Shown here: positions 29,695-39,246 of the stretch, one piece after another
How the letters are laid out: each line of letters begins with the position of its first letter
Numbering within the stretch: the first letter of the stretch is position 1
NCBI GenBank assembly: GCA_903928685.1
Contig: CAIYRS010000036.1
Span: 24,588-88,587, forward strand
Direction of reading: 5' to 3'
Length of the DNA stretch: 64,000 bases
Origin: an uncultured Methylococcaceae bacterium
GTDB taxonomy: Bacteria > Pseudomonadota > Gammaproteobacteria > Methylococcales > Methylomonadaceae
Position numbers and translations under genes: made by a program
The notes under the pieces: generated by a model
Database searches by the model: none
Told to the model about the DNA's origin: nothing
Seen by the model: only the letters and a program-made list of their open reading frames with translations

Positions 29695-30990
29695 TTATAA
29701 ATCCAAATAGCCAGTTTCTTCGTGTAAAACCGTATCTAAGCCTTGGACTTCTTCATCAGCGGTTACCCGCAAACCCAGCCAAGCATCAAGCATTTTTAAA
29801 ATCAAATAGCTAAACAAAGCACTCCATATAATAGTGACGATGATTGCTAAGGCTTGTACACCAATTTGTTGCCATATCGACACGCCATCTTTAAGACCCA
29901 TGCCGCCCAAATTGCTGGCAGCAAATACGCCTGTCAGCAATGAGCCAGTAATACCGCCAACGCCATGCACCGGAAACACATCTAAAGAATCGTCAATTTT
30001 CAAGGTGCGTTTGACATACTGCGTGGCATAAAAACACACAACCCCGGCAGTAATACCAATCACTAACGCGCCAAATGGACCAACAAAACCGGATGCCGGG
30101 GTGATTGTTCCTAAACCAGCGACCATCCCGGTAACAATCCCTAAAACACTGGGTTTGCCAAAACGTTGCCACTCAATTGTCATCCACGTTAACGAGCCTA
30201 CCGCTGCGCCTATATGGGTAACCAGCATGGTCATGCCTGCGTGACCATCGGCAGTTAAGGTGCTGCCCGCGTTAAAGCCGTACCAACCTACCCACAGCAT
30301 ACCTGCGCCCGTCACCACCATGGTCATATTGTGTGGTGGCATGGCGGTATTGGGGAAACCTTTGCGGTTGCCTAATACCAAAGCCGCGACTAGGGCGGCA
30401 ATACCCGCATTTACATGAATGACGATACCGCCTGCAAAGTCCATAGCACCCAAATCAGCCAACCAACCGCCGCCCCACATCCAATGGCAAATAGGCACAT
30501 AAACCACCAACAGCCACAAGGCGCTAAACCATAACATCGCCGAAAATTTCATACGCTCAGCAAATGCGCCGACGATCAGTGCCGGGGTAATGATGGCGAA
30601 GGTCATTTGAAACATGAAAAACACCGTTTCAGGAATATCGCCCGTCATCGATTGGGTATCCATGCCAGCAACAAACATTTTAGATATGCCGCCGATAATT
30701 TTTTGCAAGTCGCCGCCGTTGCTGAAGACAAAACTGTACGCGCCAGCCAGCCATAAAATCGACACCAAACAGGTAATGGCAAAACATTGCATCAACACTG
30801 ACAACACGTTCTTGCTGCGTACCAGGCCTGCATAAAACAAAGACAATCCTGGGATCGTCATAAATAGCACCAACGCGGTTGACGTTAGTACCCATACGGT
30901 ATTTGCTTGGTTGATGCCTTCAGCACAAGCTAATTGTGGGACAAAAAATAAGCCTGTTATCAGGCTTTTATAATTATTTTTAAAAGTCAT
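29695..30990 (-). CDS. amt: Ammonium transporter (Amt/MEP/Rh family)
   Basis: 431 residues from MTFKNNYKSLITGLF, with AGGAAG 5 nt before the ATG. Longer in-frame starts overlap the glnK remnant. A signal-peptide-like first helix precedes the mature INQANTVWVLTSTALVLFM, and eleven membrane helices follow. Family motifs: PGLSLFYAGLVRSKNVLS, DFAGGIVIHVNAG, GWYGFNAGSTL, FPVHGVGGITGSLLTGVFA. It conducts ammonium/ammonia. Normally gated by GlnK encoded just upstream, but here that gene is wrecked. Confidence 0.95.
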   Translation of the reverse strand: MTFKNNYKSLITGLFFVPQLACAEGINQANTVWVLTSTALVLFMTIPGLSLFYAGLVRSKNVLSVLMQCFAITCLVSILWLAGAYSFVFSNGGDLQKIIGGISKMFVAGMDTQSMTGDIPETVFFMFQMTFAIITPALIVGAFAERMKFSAMLWFSALWLLVVYVPICHWMWGGGWLADLGAMDFAGGIVIHVNAGIAALVAALVLGNRKGFPNTAMPPHNMTMVVTGAGMLWVGWYGFNAGSTLTADGHAGMTMLVTHIGAAVGSLTWMTIEWQRFGKPSVLGIVTGMVAGLGTITPASGFVGPFGALVIGITAGVVCFYATQYVKRTLKIDDSLDVFPVHGVGGITGSLLTGVFAASNLGGMGLKDGVSIWQQIGVQALAIIVTIIWSALFSYLILKMLDAWLGLRVTADEEVQGLDTVLHEETGYLDL

Positions 30991-31009
30991 GATTCTTCCT
31001 TGATTGCTA

Positions 31010-31290
31010 TTAACTAGCATCCTCGACCGTGTTTGCGGTTCTAGTACAAATACCCTGCTCAAATCGGTTAACAATAATTTTATTGCTGCCCATTTCGCCT
31101 ATGTTGGCGCTAGAGACAATGGTGTTGATTGCTTTAGGCAAAAAAATCGACCGCATTTTTAGCCCTCCTGAGACAATTTGGTGTGGCTTTTTTGCCGCCC
31201 AAAAACCTTGGTTTCGGCAGGAATTACCGACAAAATTTCGCAATCATTAGCCATGTTGAATGGCTTAATGACCGCTATGATTAGTTTCAT
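31010..31290 (-). pseudogene. glnK: Degenerate glnK (PII signalling protein)
   Basis: A PII-like start at 31290 reads MKLIIAVIKPFNMANDCEIL, then KVFGRQKSHT, ending in a stop after about 43 codons. The next frame gives AKNAVDFF, and a third gives LPKAINTIVSSANIGEMGSN and KIIVNRFEQGICTRTANTVEDAS to 31010. Compare intact GlnK: MKLITAIIKPFKLDDV, GFGRQKGHTE, YVVDFLPK, IGDGKIFV, RIRTGE. Two frameshifts and a loss of roughly 20 residues remove the T-loop tyrosine region and an ATP-binding strand. It is placed exactly where glnK should be, 20 bp before amt. Confidence 0.85.
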
Positions 31291-31527
31291 AGAATCTCCT
31301 AAGACGCTTTAATAATTTACAACGGGGAACATTAAAGAGCGGCAATCATAGAGAATTCCTAGGTAACATACAACGAATCTAGCCAGCAGGGCGATCCACA
31401 ACGAGTGTTAAAAACTTTTGAAAGTGATTGGCGTTGTGATGACTATAATCATGGCATCGCTTCGGGATTATTGGTTTTTATATCGCTACAAAGGTATTTA
31501 GAAATTTTGAATTAGGTGTTTTAAACA

Positions 31528-32463
31528 ATGATGAAATTTACTGTAACCCTTGTTATGTTGCTTTTTTCGTTGTCTGTTTTTGGGAAAAAGCTATACAAAT
31601 TTAAAGACGAAAATGGCAATTGGTCTTTTACTGATAGATCTCCGAATACGGAAGCTGAAGTAACGGTAAAACAGCTTGATGTACAAAATAAACAGCTGAT
31701 TTTTTTGTTAAAGTCTGGAGATAGCCAACAACCTGATTACTATTTTCATAATGATTATGCGGGGCCGGTAGAAATAGAAGTCAAGTTTGTAAATAAAGTA
31801 AATGTATTGTCATTTCCTGATTTACCCAGTCGATTTGTAGTTAAAAATGGAAAATCAGATACTGTATTTAGGGTTCGCAGTGCTGATAGTAGTCGCCCTT
31901 GGGAATACAAACTTGAATACAATTCCGTCGTTGGTTATCCAATGAAGCATTATTTTTCCGATGAGGGCTATTTGCCACCTATTGAGCCTAATAAATCATT
32001 CCAGGTTGCTCAAGCTTTTGGTGGGGAATTTAGCCACACAGATAAAGAAAACAAATATGCCGTGGATATTACTATGCCAGTTGGAACGCCAATTTTTGCC
32101 GCGCGGGATGGACAGGTTATGTCGGTAGATAGTGACTTTTATAAAAATGGCATAGATAAAAAATATTTATCTAAAGCAAATAATATTCGGATATTACACG
32201 ATGACGGATCGATGGCGCTTTATGCCCATTTAGAATTAGAGAAACTTGAAGTTTATCCTGGTCTAAAAGTGCGGGCAGGGAAACTGATTGGCTATTCAGG
32301 TAATACTGGGTATTCGTCAGGGCCGCATTTACATTTTGTTGTCCAATACAATAGGGGAATGGAGTTGGTTTCTACGCCGTTTAAATTTTTTAACAAAAAC
32401 GGGCAACTAGAAGAGCCAATAGTAGGCAAAATGCTGGTTGGTATTTCTACGAATTTGGATTAG
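31528..32463 (+). CDS. M23 family metallopeptidase with N-terminal DUF4124-like domain
   Basis: 311 residues. Signal peptide 1–19 (MMKFTVTLVMLLFSLSVFG), then a DUF4124-type start LYKFKDENGNWSFTDRSPN. The C-terminal LytM/M23 domain has zinc ligands His170 and Asp180 (FSHTDKENKYAVDI), catalytic His234 (LYAHLE) and His267/His269 (GPHLHFVV). It is a periplasmic or secreted peptidoglycan endopeptidase. All catalytic residues are present. Codon use is A/T-richer than in flanking genes. Stands alone. Confidence 0.88.
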   Translation: MMKFTVTLVMLLFSLSVFGKKLYKFKDENGNWSFTDRSPNTEAEVTVKQLDVQNKQLIFLLKSGDSQQPDYYFHNDYAGPVEIEVKFVNKVNVLSFPDLPSRFVVKNGKSDTVFRVRSADSSRPWEYKLEYNSVVGYPMKHYFSDEGYLPPIEPNKSFQVAQAFGGEFSHTDKENKYAVDITMPVGTPIFAARDGQVMSVDSDFYKNGIDKKYLSKANNIRILHDDGSMALYAHLELEKLEVYPGLKVRAGKLIGYSGNTGYSSGPHLHFVVQYNRGMELVSTPFKFFNKNGQLEEPIVGKMLVGISTNLD

Positions 32464-32662
32464 TTGGTGTTCAAACTATTTCAGTTAACAAAAACCACAT
32501 TGGGCGGATATAAGTTAGCCAAAAAAAGGTTAATTTTGAAATGAAAGCGATATTCATTGGCAAATTTATGCCAACACTTTCTCATTTTCAGATGCGATTC
32601 CTAGGATTATGTCTTTGAATTGTTAACATTTCCTCGCGTTTTTTTCCAATTTCGAGGTCATT

Positions 32663-35554
32663 ATGTTTTCAAGCAATATTCAGCCACTGATTTTTAAGTC
32701 CATCACATTTTTGTTTTTCGGGTTTTTATTGAGTACCACTGTTTTGGCGTTTGAGCAGCCAACCAACTGGGTTCGTATCGAACAGTCCGCCAGTGAAGAC
32801 AAAACTACCGAAATCAATGATGCCATCGCAAAAATGGCTAGAGAAGGTGGCGGCACAGTGTATTTGCCTGCGGGTACATTTTTAATTTCCTCACCTTTGA
32901 AGATTGGCGCAACAACGCCTTCCGATTATCCGCTTAACGTCCGCCTGCTAGGCCATCGCCCTATTAATTCCTTTGCTGTGGCGGATGGCACAGAAACGCG
33001 TTTGGTGTGGACTGGGGCTGCGCCCGACCAGCCTGTGATAGACGTGGCGCATGCTCGTGGCACTACTATCCAAAATCTGCGCATTATTGCGGCGGCGGGT
33101 AAACGGTTTCGGTATGGTATTTTTGCCCACCGTACTAATCCTGTGAAGTTTGGGGAAAATGTCGTACAAGACCCATTGCAACTTATTGCGCCAACGGCTT
33201 TAACGGTGTTGGATTCTGGAATTACTACAGGTGATGGGCAATTTACGGTCGGTTTACGCATCAACGATGCCCACGACCATCAAGATTTGTTGCTGCAAAA
33301 CAAAACCATTGATGCCAACGTCGACCATAATTTCATTGAAAATTTATATGTTAGCGGTGCTACTGATGATGATGGTGGTACTGATGGTACCAATGGTACG
33401 CCTGCGATTTTGGATGACGGCATGAATTCGGCAGGTATCTATTTAGATGGTTCACAAGTACAAGCAGGTAATTTCCATAACATTAATGTTGAAAACTCTG
33501 GCACGGGCATTTTCGTTTGGGATGGTCAGTTGGAATTATTCGGTGGTTGGTTTGCCAACAATACCCAGCCGCCGCCAGGTGCCGACCAATCCACTGCCGA
33601 TGACAATCATTCATCAAATGGTGATCCTTATGGTCGTGGCGGCGGTGATATTGTGTTCCGCAGCGGTTACAGTGCTGGACATGTCATTCAAGATGTCACC
33701 AGTGTCAATTCATTCCGTTTCTTGACTAGTTTTTATGAAGACCAAATTGAAGGTAGAGAAAACTTACCGGACACGGGTGAAAAAAACGATTGGGCGAGCA
33801 ATTTAGCGGTGTCTTTGGCCGTGGTTGGTTGCGATATTCAACGCACTGCAAATCCTAAGGGCGAAGTGGTGTTTCTGCGTGGTAATGGTGGCCCAGTATC
33901 GTTTCTGGGTTGCAATTTTGGCGGCAACCACGGTGTTGCCCAGAAAATTGTTGCCGCCGAGCAGTCTTCGGCTTCAGTGGTGGTCGCACAAAGCCAGTTT
34001 AACCATACGGGCAATCCTTTCACTACCTTGATTGCGCCAAAAGCCTTTCAGCCCACGCTAGTCCCAAAACCGCGATTTTCTCGTTTGACTTCCAAAGGCT
34101 GTGCGCCCGTTTGCCAAGATTTACCGGATTATTTTAGTAATAAAGCGGATAAAACTCCGCAAACGCCGTTAGATTTAAAGTGGGTGAAAGCGCGATCTTA
34201 CGATGAGCGGCCTGTTGCCCGTGGTTTGGTAGTGGATTTATCACAGCCTGTTGTTTATGAAAATTATTCGTACAGAGCGAAATACAATTTGTCAGATAAA
34301 AAATTGCGTAGCTATGATAATGCGCCCGTTATTAATGCGGCAATTGCCAAAATCAAAAATGAATCGCCAGAGGCGGGTGGCATAGTGTGGTTTCCCAATG
34401 GCTTGTTTCGCATTGCTTCGACTATCAAATTAGAAAATACCCATGGTATTAGCTTAATGGGTGTCGGGGGACGAGGTGGTGCCGTCCGTACAGGTGGTAC
34501 TACACCAACCAAAGGTAGCATCTTGGCTTGGGATGGGGTAACGCAAGGTGACGCTTCAAAAATGCTGCTTATTAATGGTTCTGATAATAGTATTGTCAGC
34601 GGCTTGTTACTGACGACTATGGCAAGACCTGAGGAAAAAGGCGGTAGCCAGACGGTAAAAGAGATGATCCACATTTCCGAAACTGCGGGCGAATCCCATG
34701 ATATTTGGTTGGAAAATCTTTCCGTACAATGGCATGGTGGTTATGGGAAAGGTTTGCCATTAGGCACGCTGGGTGTTGCCAGTACAGCGGTGCATATTGG
34801 TGACGGCATATCAAATAATGGCCCAGAAAAAATTACCTTGCGTGGTGTTGCCGTTTCCCACATTGCGCAACAGGGTGTACTTTTAGATGGTGGCGCGCAA
34901 GATGTGCAATTGCAGCAATATGTTGCTGTTAGCTGCAAACGCGCATTACGTAGTAGCCAGGCAGGTGGTTCGGTCGCTTGGTTTGGTGGCGGTGGCGGCA
35001 ATAATCTCGTCGATAACGAAACAGTAACGGCTGTTTACAGCAATCCCATCATGATTGAGTTGGATAATGTGACTGGGCCTGTGCAAATCGCTGGGCTGGA
35101 AATGCAAGATGTCTTCCCGACCCGCGTACTCCGCACTAGCAACCGTATTTTGGATATTCCACCCGCTAGCCAAGCGGGACGGATACTGATGTATGGCAAC
35201 AACCATTTATTGGGCGCACCCAAAGGTGACCGCATTAGCATCGATGTGGCTTGGCAAAGCAGCAGCGAAACTAAGCCGCTCTTAGCTATTTTAGGTTCTG
35301 GCCTTAATTTCCGCAGCGTTGGTGCAGCCGTCCCGTTTGATTTCTTGAATTATCAGGCGAAAATTGTTGCCCGTAATCAGAGCCGTATCTTGTCATTGTC
35401 AACTCTGCATAATGTGGTGGGTGCGGAGAAACCTTGGCAAGCGTTGGGTGGGGCTTTAATTGAGTCGCTGGGTGGGCGCGCCAATGATTTAAAACCAGGT
35501 TTGCTTTGGTATCAACGTATCCAAAATTGGCCTTATCGTATTAATGTTAATTAA
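32663..35554 (+). CDS. Large secreted right-handed beta-helix protein (pectate lyase_3/GH28-related), duplicated
   Basis: 963 residues. Signal peptide 1–29 (cleavage after VLA). Two homologous parts: the first opens INDAIAKMAREGGGTVYLPA near residue 50, the second INAAIAKIKNESPEAGGIVW near 556. Each starts with the pectate-lyase-superfamily N-cap (NDAI…GG-V-LP-G-F) and continues in short beta-helix coils with GTTIQNL-, SIVSGLLL- type repeats. Likely cell-surface or secreted. It could bind, lyse or epimerise an acidic polysaccharide, matching the ugd/glycosyltransferase cluster, but no catalytic residues can be assigned by eye. Confidence 0.8.
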   Translation: MFSSNIQPLIFKSITFLFFGFLLSTTVLAFEQPTNWVRIEQSASEDKTTEINDAIAKMAREGGGTVYLPAGTFLISSPLKIGATTPSDYPLNVRLLGHRPINSFAVADGTETRLVWTGAAPDQPVIDVAHARGTTIQNLRIIAAAGKRFRYGIFAHRTNPVKFGENVVQDPLQLIAPTALTVLDSGITTGDGQFTVGLRINDAHDHQDLLLQNKTIDANVDHNFIENLYVSGATDDDGGTDGTNGTPAILDDGMNSAGIYLDGSQVQAGNFHNINVENSGTGIFVWDGQLELFGGWFANNTQPPPGADQSTADDNHSSNGDPYGRGGGDIVFRSGYSAGHVIQDVTSVNSFRFLTSFYEDQIEGRENLPDTGEKNDWASNLAVSLAVVGCDIQRTANPKGEVVFLRGNGGPVSFLGCNFGGNHGVAQKIVAAEQSSASVVVAQSQFNHTGNPFTTLIAPKAFQPTLVPKPRFSRLTSKGCAPVCQDLPDYFSNKADKTPQTPLDLKWVKARSYDERPVARGLVVDLSQPVVYENYSYRAKYNLSDKKLRSYDNAPVINAAIAKIKNESPEAGGIVWFPNGLFRIASTIKLENTHGISLMGVGGRGGAVRTGGTTPTKGSILAWDGVTQGDASKMLLINGSDNSIVSGLLLTTMARPEEKGGSQTVKEMIHISETAGESHDIWLENLSVQWHGGYGKGLPLGTLGVASTAVHIGDGISNNGPEKITLRGVAVSHIAQQGVLLDGGAQDVQLQQYVAVSCKRALRSSQAGGSVAWFGGGGGNNLVDNETVTAVYSNPIMIELDNVTGPVQIAGLEMQDVFPTRVLRTSNRILDIPPASQAGRILMYGNNHLLGAPKGDRISIDVAWQSSSETKPLLAILGSGLNFRSVGAAVPFDFLNYQAKIVARNQSRILSLSTLHNVVGAEKPWQALGGALIESLGGRANDLKPGLLWYQRIQNWPYRINVN

Positions 35555-35585
35555 GTCCGAAGGTCAATAATTACATGGCTTGGAT

Positions 35586-35617
35586 TTAGGAGTACAAAAC
35601 AGGTTTTGTGCTCCTAA
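35586..35617. repeat. Short palindrome, TTAGGAGTACAAAAC…GTTTTGTGCTCCTAA
   Basis: 15-bp arms with one mismatch and a two-base centre, between the convergent beta-helix and xthA genes. Confidence 0.78.
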
Positions 35618-35638
35618 TAATGCTAAACAACTTAAAGA

Positions 35639-36409
35639 TTAAGGATATTGGTAATCGATAATCAGTGGTGCGTGGTCGGAGAAGCGTTGTTGTTTGTAGA
35701 TGCTGGCGGCGGTTACTTTGGTGCTTAAAGAGCTGCTGATGATTTGGTAATCAATCCGCCAACCGACGTTGTTTGCCCAAGCTTGTCCACGGTTTGACCA
35801 CCATGTGTATTCGTCAGCTTGTTGGTTGACGAGCCGGAAAGCATCTTGCCAATTTTCTCTGGTAAATAAGCCGTCAAGCCAAGCGCGTTCTTCTGGGAGG
35901 AAGCCGGAGTTTTTCTGGTTGCCGCGCCAGTTTTTTAAATCAATTTCTTTATGGGCGATATTCCAATCGCCGCAGATGATGATGTCGCGGCCTTCTGCGG
36001 CCCGTTGTTGCAGGTAAGGGCTAAATCGCGCCATGGCGTGAAATTTTATCGCTTGCCGTTCTTCACTGGATGAGCCTGAAGGCAGGTACAGCGATATGAC
36101 GCTAAGATTGCCAAATTGGGCTTCTATAAAACGGCCTTCCGCATCAAAATCTGCCCAACCTATGCCGCTGATAACTTTGTCGGGTTGCTGTTTGGCGTAA
36201 ATGGCAACACCGCTATAGCCTTTTTTTTCCGCATCGTGGTAGAAACAGTGCCAACCCGCCGGGCAAAAAATAGCCGGATCAAGCTGGTTTATTTGCGCTT
36301 TAGTTTCCTGAATGCAGACCACATCGGCCTGTTGTTGCTCTAGCCAAACAAAAAAGCCTTTACGTTCTGCCGAGCGGATGCCGTTGGTATTTAAGGTTAT
36401 GATACGCAT
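35639..36409 (-). CDS. xthA: Exodeoxyribonuclease III
   Basis: 256 residues of the EEP nuclease family. It removes abasic sites and 3' blocking groups during base-excision repair. Catalytic and metal residues: N-terminal MRIITLNTNGIRSA, Glu35 in CIQETKAQ, GDWNIAHKEIDLKN, the WRIDYQI segment and the terminal SDHAPLI His. Complete. Convergent with the beta-helix gene and divergent from rpmE. Confidence 0.95.
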   Translation of the reverse strand: MRIITLNTNGIRSAERKGFFVWLEQQQADVVCIQETKAQINQLDPAIFCPAGWHCFYHDAEKKGYSGVAIYAKQQPDKVISGIGWADFDAEGRFIEAQFGNLSVISLYLPSGSSSEERQAIKFHAMARFSPYLQQRAAEGRDIIICGDWNIAHKEIDLKNWRGNQKNSGFLPEERAWLDGLFTRENWQDAFRLVNQQADEYTWWSNRGQAWANNVGWRIDYQIISSSLSTKVTAASIYKQQRFSDHAPLIIDYQYP

Positions 36410-36500
36410 TAATTAATTCGGTTGCTGTTTTGAGGTTTAAATCGTATTATAGGGGGCTTTTTTAATCAATCTGTAGCCCGTTTGCGGGTAATGTGAAGCT

Positions 36501-36701
36501 ATGAAACCAGAAATTCATCCTAATTATAAACAAATTACTGTAACCTGCGGTTGCGGTAATACTTTTGTGACCGGTTCTGTTTTAGCTAAGGATTTACTAG
36601 TTGAAGTTTGTTCATCTTGTCATCCTTTCTATACCGGCAAACAGCGCGTTGTTGATACAGCAGGTCGTGTTGATAAATTCCGTAAAAAATACGGCAAATA
36701 A
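36501..36701 (+). CDS. rpmE: 50S ribosomal protein L31, zinc-binding (C+) type
   Basis: 66 residues. The four cysteines C16, C18, C37 and C40 mark the zinc-containing paralogue. [20 protein letters not shown] is the conserved C-terminal block. Located on the outer surface of the large subunit near the 5S RNA. Short 91-bp gap from divergent xthA. Confidence 0.97.
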   Translation: MKPEIHPNYKQITVTCGCGNTFVTGSVLAKDLLVEVCSSCHPFYTGKQRVVDTAGRVDKFRKKYGK

Positions 36702-36723
36702 GCAAGCACGATTTTGTTCAGTA

Positions 36724-36751
36724 AATGCAGACGCAATCCTGTGTCTGCATT
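36724..36751. terminator. Hairpin between convergent rpmE and cupredoxin genes
   Basis: AATGCAGAC / GTCTGCATT, 9-bp stem with a 10-nt loop, 22 bp after rpmE and 14 bp after the minus-strand stop. No T-run on the plus side, so a bidirectional terminator is possible but weak. Confidence 0.5.
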
Positions 36752-36765
36752 CAGCTCGCCCCCGA

Positions 36766-37404
36766 CTATTTGTTCCTGGTAATCAGGAACGGTATCACCC
36801 CGCCTACCAACAGGCACAACAGCAGTAAACCAATCGCCGTATTGCTCCATTCCACCGGATAAACATCCGCATTAACCGCCGCCGTTATGCCGGGAATGCT
36901 CGGTAAATCACCATCACCGCCATCGACTTTCAATTGCGCTTTCATGCCTTTTTCTGCATGTTGCGGCAACTCACAATGCACCAGATAGGTTTTCTTTTGG
37001 CTAGGTAAAATCAGCGAAGCCTGTAATTGCCCTGCGCCATACAACTCCAAATGGAACATGCCATCCGGGTATAAATAGCCCGGCAAACCGTGGATCATCA
37101 ACTGATGGCGAATATCATCATCGTTAATAAAAGTGATATTAATTTTCGCGCAAGGCTTTACATCCCATTGTTGCTGGTCAAAAGCGAACATTTTGCCGTT
37201 AAATTTCAGCGCGTGTTTTTGTCCCGCGTGGATAGTTATATCGACATTTTCAGAGATTTTCTCGCAGTCACGCGGCAAATTGCTGCTGTTGGCATTCATA
37301 ATCATGCCTTTGTCGTCCATTTGCATACCGTGATGACTATGTTCCATCGCCATGCCTGCTTGGCTTGCCAGCAGTAATAAGCCAATTAAAATCCGCTTTT
37401 TCAT
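36766..37404 (-). CDS. Membrane-anchored periplasmic cupredoxin
   Basis: 212 residues. Signal peptide 1–19, then a His/Met-rich stretch (EHSHHGMQMDDKGMIM). A cupredoxin domain carries a complete type 1 copper set: His100 (DIRHQLMIHG), Cys144, His149 and Met154 (HCELPQHAEKGM). A C-terminal helix (about 188–207) anchors it outside the inner membrane. Its ATG overlaps the TGA of the multicopper oxidase by 4 bp, so the two are translationally coupled. It probably passes electrons to or from that oxidase or handles copper. Confidence 0.85.
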   Translation of the reverse strand: MKKRILIGLLLLASQAGMAMEHSHHGMQMDDKGMIMNANSSNLPRDCEKISENVDITIHAGQKHALKFNGKMFAFDQQQWDVKPCAKINITFINDDDIRHQLMIHGLPGYLYPDGMFHLELYGAGQLQASLILPSQKKTYLVHCELPQHAEKGMKAQLKVDGGDGDLPSIPGITAAVNADVYPVEWSNTAIGLLLLCLLVGGVIPFLITRNK

Positions 37405-39080
37405 TGCTTATCCTTGTCAGTTTTGTTGGCTTGTTTACGGTTTAACGCCCAGATCAGCAAACCGACCAGCGAACCCACCGACAAACCAAAGATAATAATT
37501 TGCACATAATTTGGTGCAATAACGCCAGCATCACCAAGCACCTTGGCGTAATCGGCTTGTTGCCAGACCGCCTGTTGTTTCGCGTAATAATCTTTGCTGA
37601 AAATTTGGCTGAACAACGCATCGTGCATTTTGGGCATCCCGCGTTCATCCAATAATGGCTGGTAAGCCAAAATCGCCATATTACCGCCAGGTTCCAAACC
37701 ATCGCTGGTCGTACCCGTTGGTACATGGTCATGGAACATCCACAGCCCCGGTCCATAACTATTCAAACCATTATTTTGGGTTTTCAGGCTCAAATCTACG
37801 CGTTGTGCCGTTGCTATATCGAAGACATCACGGGTAATTTGCTGGTTTTCCGGTAGCTCAACACCGTCATAACTGGTGATAGTCGCCTTATGCCCATGAA
37901 TATGCAAAGCCACGGTTGCCCGTTGCAAATTGCCGACCCGCAACTTAATGTTTTCATTATCATTGGCAATCACCATGCTATCGCGCAAAGTGAACGGGAA
38001 TGAGTGCCCATTTAACAGAAAATAATTCTCAAACGATTCGGTAATGTTGTAATCCCGCGCCATGCGTTGCGCCACCAGCCTTGGATCGTTGGCGGTTTGT
38101 ACGATAGCCGCCAAACGCTTATCCACCGATTGGTACAGCAAATCATATTCTTGGCTATAAGCTTTCGCGACTGCCACCGATGGATGGCGGACATGGCCTG
38201 CGCCGATATTGAACGTTTGCACCCAATTATTCGGACGGTTCTCCTCCACCACAAACAGGCCACCCAAGCCCATCATCATATGCTGCGCGGTTTGTACATG
38301 GCAGTGGTACAACATACTGCCCGTGTGGCGCGGCTGGATTTCGTAAGTATGGCTTTTGCCGGGATACACCGCGTGTTCTTCCATGCCATCATTATCGTGG
38401 CCTGCCGCCGTCATCCACGGGTGGTCAACACCGTGCAAATGGATAGTGTGCGGTAAATAATGGGTGTTTTCTAAAGTAATAAAGACCTTATCACCTTGTT
38501 CGACACGAATCGTTGGTGACGGCGCACGCAATATCGGCGCAGCAACTTTAGAATTAAAATTCTTCACCCCCATCCCGCGTGATTTTGGCGCATACACCCA
38601 TAAACCCGGTTGAATACCCGGCGCGATGTCATAGGTATTCATCAAAAACGTGCCATCAGGGCTAGCACCGTTCAACTCCACCACTTCCAGCTTGATGTGG
38701 ATAACATCAGGATCGCCATCGTTATCGACATCATCACCCATCACCAACGCATCTTGCGCCAAATCCGTCTGCATCAAAGTTGCCATCGAGACATTATTCG
38801 TGCCTTTAACAGCAGTGGCGACATCGTAAGGATTATCCGGTTGGCAAGCCGGAGAGGCCGTGATGCTGACGCCATCAATCACCTGCGCTTGCCGCCATTC
38901 CGGATGCTCATTAGGGCAGGGCTGCTCCGTGCTAAGCGTGGCATCAGCAGATTGCCGATTAACCGTACCAGGCGCATCAATACCCGCTGGTTCAGCAAGT
39001 TGCGGATGCCAAAACACCGCCACTGCCAGCAGCGCGGTGACCAATAAAGCCAATAAGGGGATGAGATATTTTTTTTTCAT
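37401..39080 (-). CDS. Membrane-anchored two-domain multicopper oxidase
   Basis: 559 residues. N-terminal signal/anchor (about 5–23) and C-terminal helix (526–546) bracket a periplasmic body. Copper motifs: HTIHLHG (H214, H216), LYHCHVQTAQHMM (H259, C260, H261, H267, Met), ALHIHGH (H393, H395, H397) and MFHDH (H450, H452). The Cys-containing type 1 motif lies in the first cupredoxin domain. This differs from classical three-domain laccases, where it is at the C-terminus, and resembles type B two-domain oxidases. Substrate unknown; metal oxidation or copper tolerance are options. Coupled to the cupredoxin gene. Confidence 0.85.
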   Translation of the reverse strand: MKKKYLIPLLALLVTALLAVAVFWHPQLAEPAGIDAPGTVNRQSADATLSTEQPCPNEHPEWRQAQVIDGVSITASPACQPDNPYDVATAVKGTNNVSMATLMQTDLAQDALVMGDDVDNDGDPDVIHIKLEVVELNGASPDGTFLMNTYDIAPGIQPGLWVYAPKSRGMGVKNFNSKVAAPILRAPSPTIRVEQGDKVFITLENTHYLPHTIHLHGVDHPWMTAAGHDNDGMEEHAVYPGKSHTYEIQPRHTGSMLYHCHVQTAQHMMMGLGGLFVVEENRPNNWVQTFNIGAGHVRHPSVAVAKAYSQEYDLLYQSVDKRLAAIVQTANDPRLVAQRMARDYNITESFENYFLLNGHSFPFTLRDSMVIANDNENIKLRVGNLQRATVALHIHGHKATITSYDGVELPENQQITRDVFDIATAQRVDLSLKTQNNGLNSYGPGLWMFHDHVPTGTTSDGLEPGGNMAILAYQPLLDERGMPKMHDALFSQIFSKDYYAKQQAVWQQADYAKVLGDAGVIAPNYVQIIIFGLSVGSLVGLLIWALNRKQANKTDKDKQ

Positions 39081-39246
39081 GGCGGCTATTGTAACTGATG
39101 TTCAGCGGGTAGATGTCTTGGAAGATGGCTAAGTTGTGTAAATCCGTGAGGAGCAATATAGCGATGGTGTATTGTGCCGCATGGAAGTTGCGCTAATGTC
39201 AGGTTTTTTTAAAAGACCAGCAAATAGCCAATAGTGAGTACCTCGG

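Noticed and set aside
31029..31250. Plus-strand 73-codon frame upstream of amt
   Set aside because: Antisense shadow of the glnK remnant.
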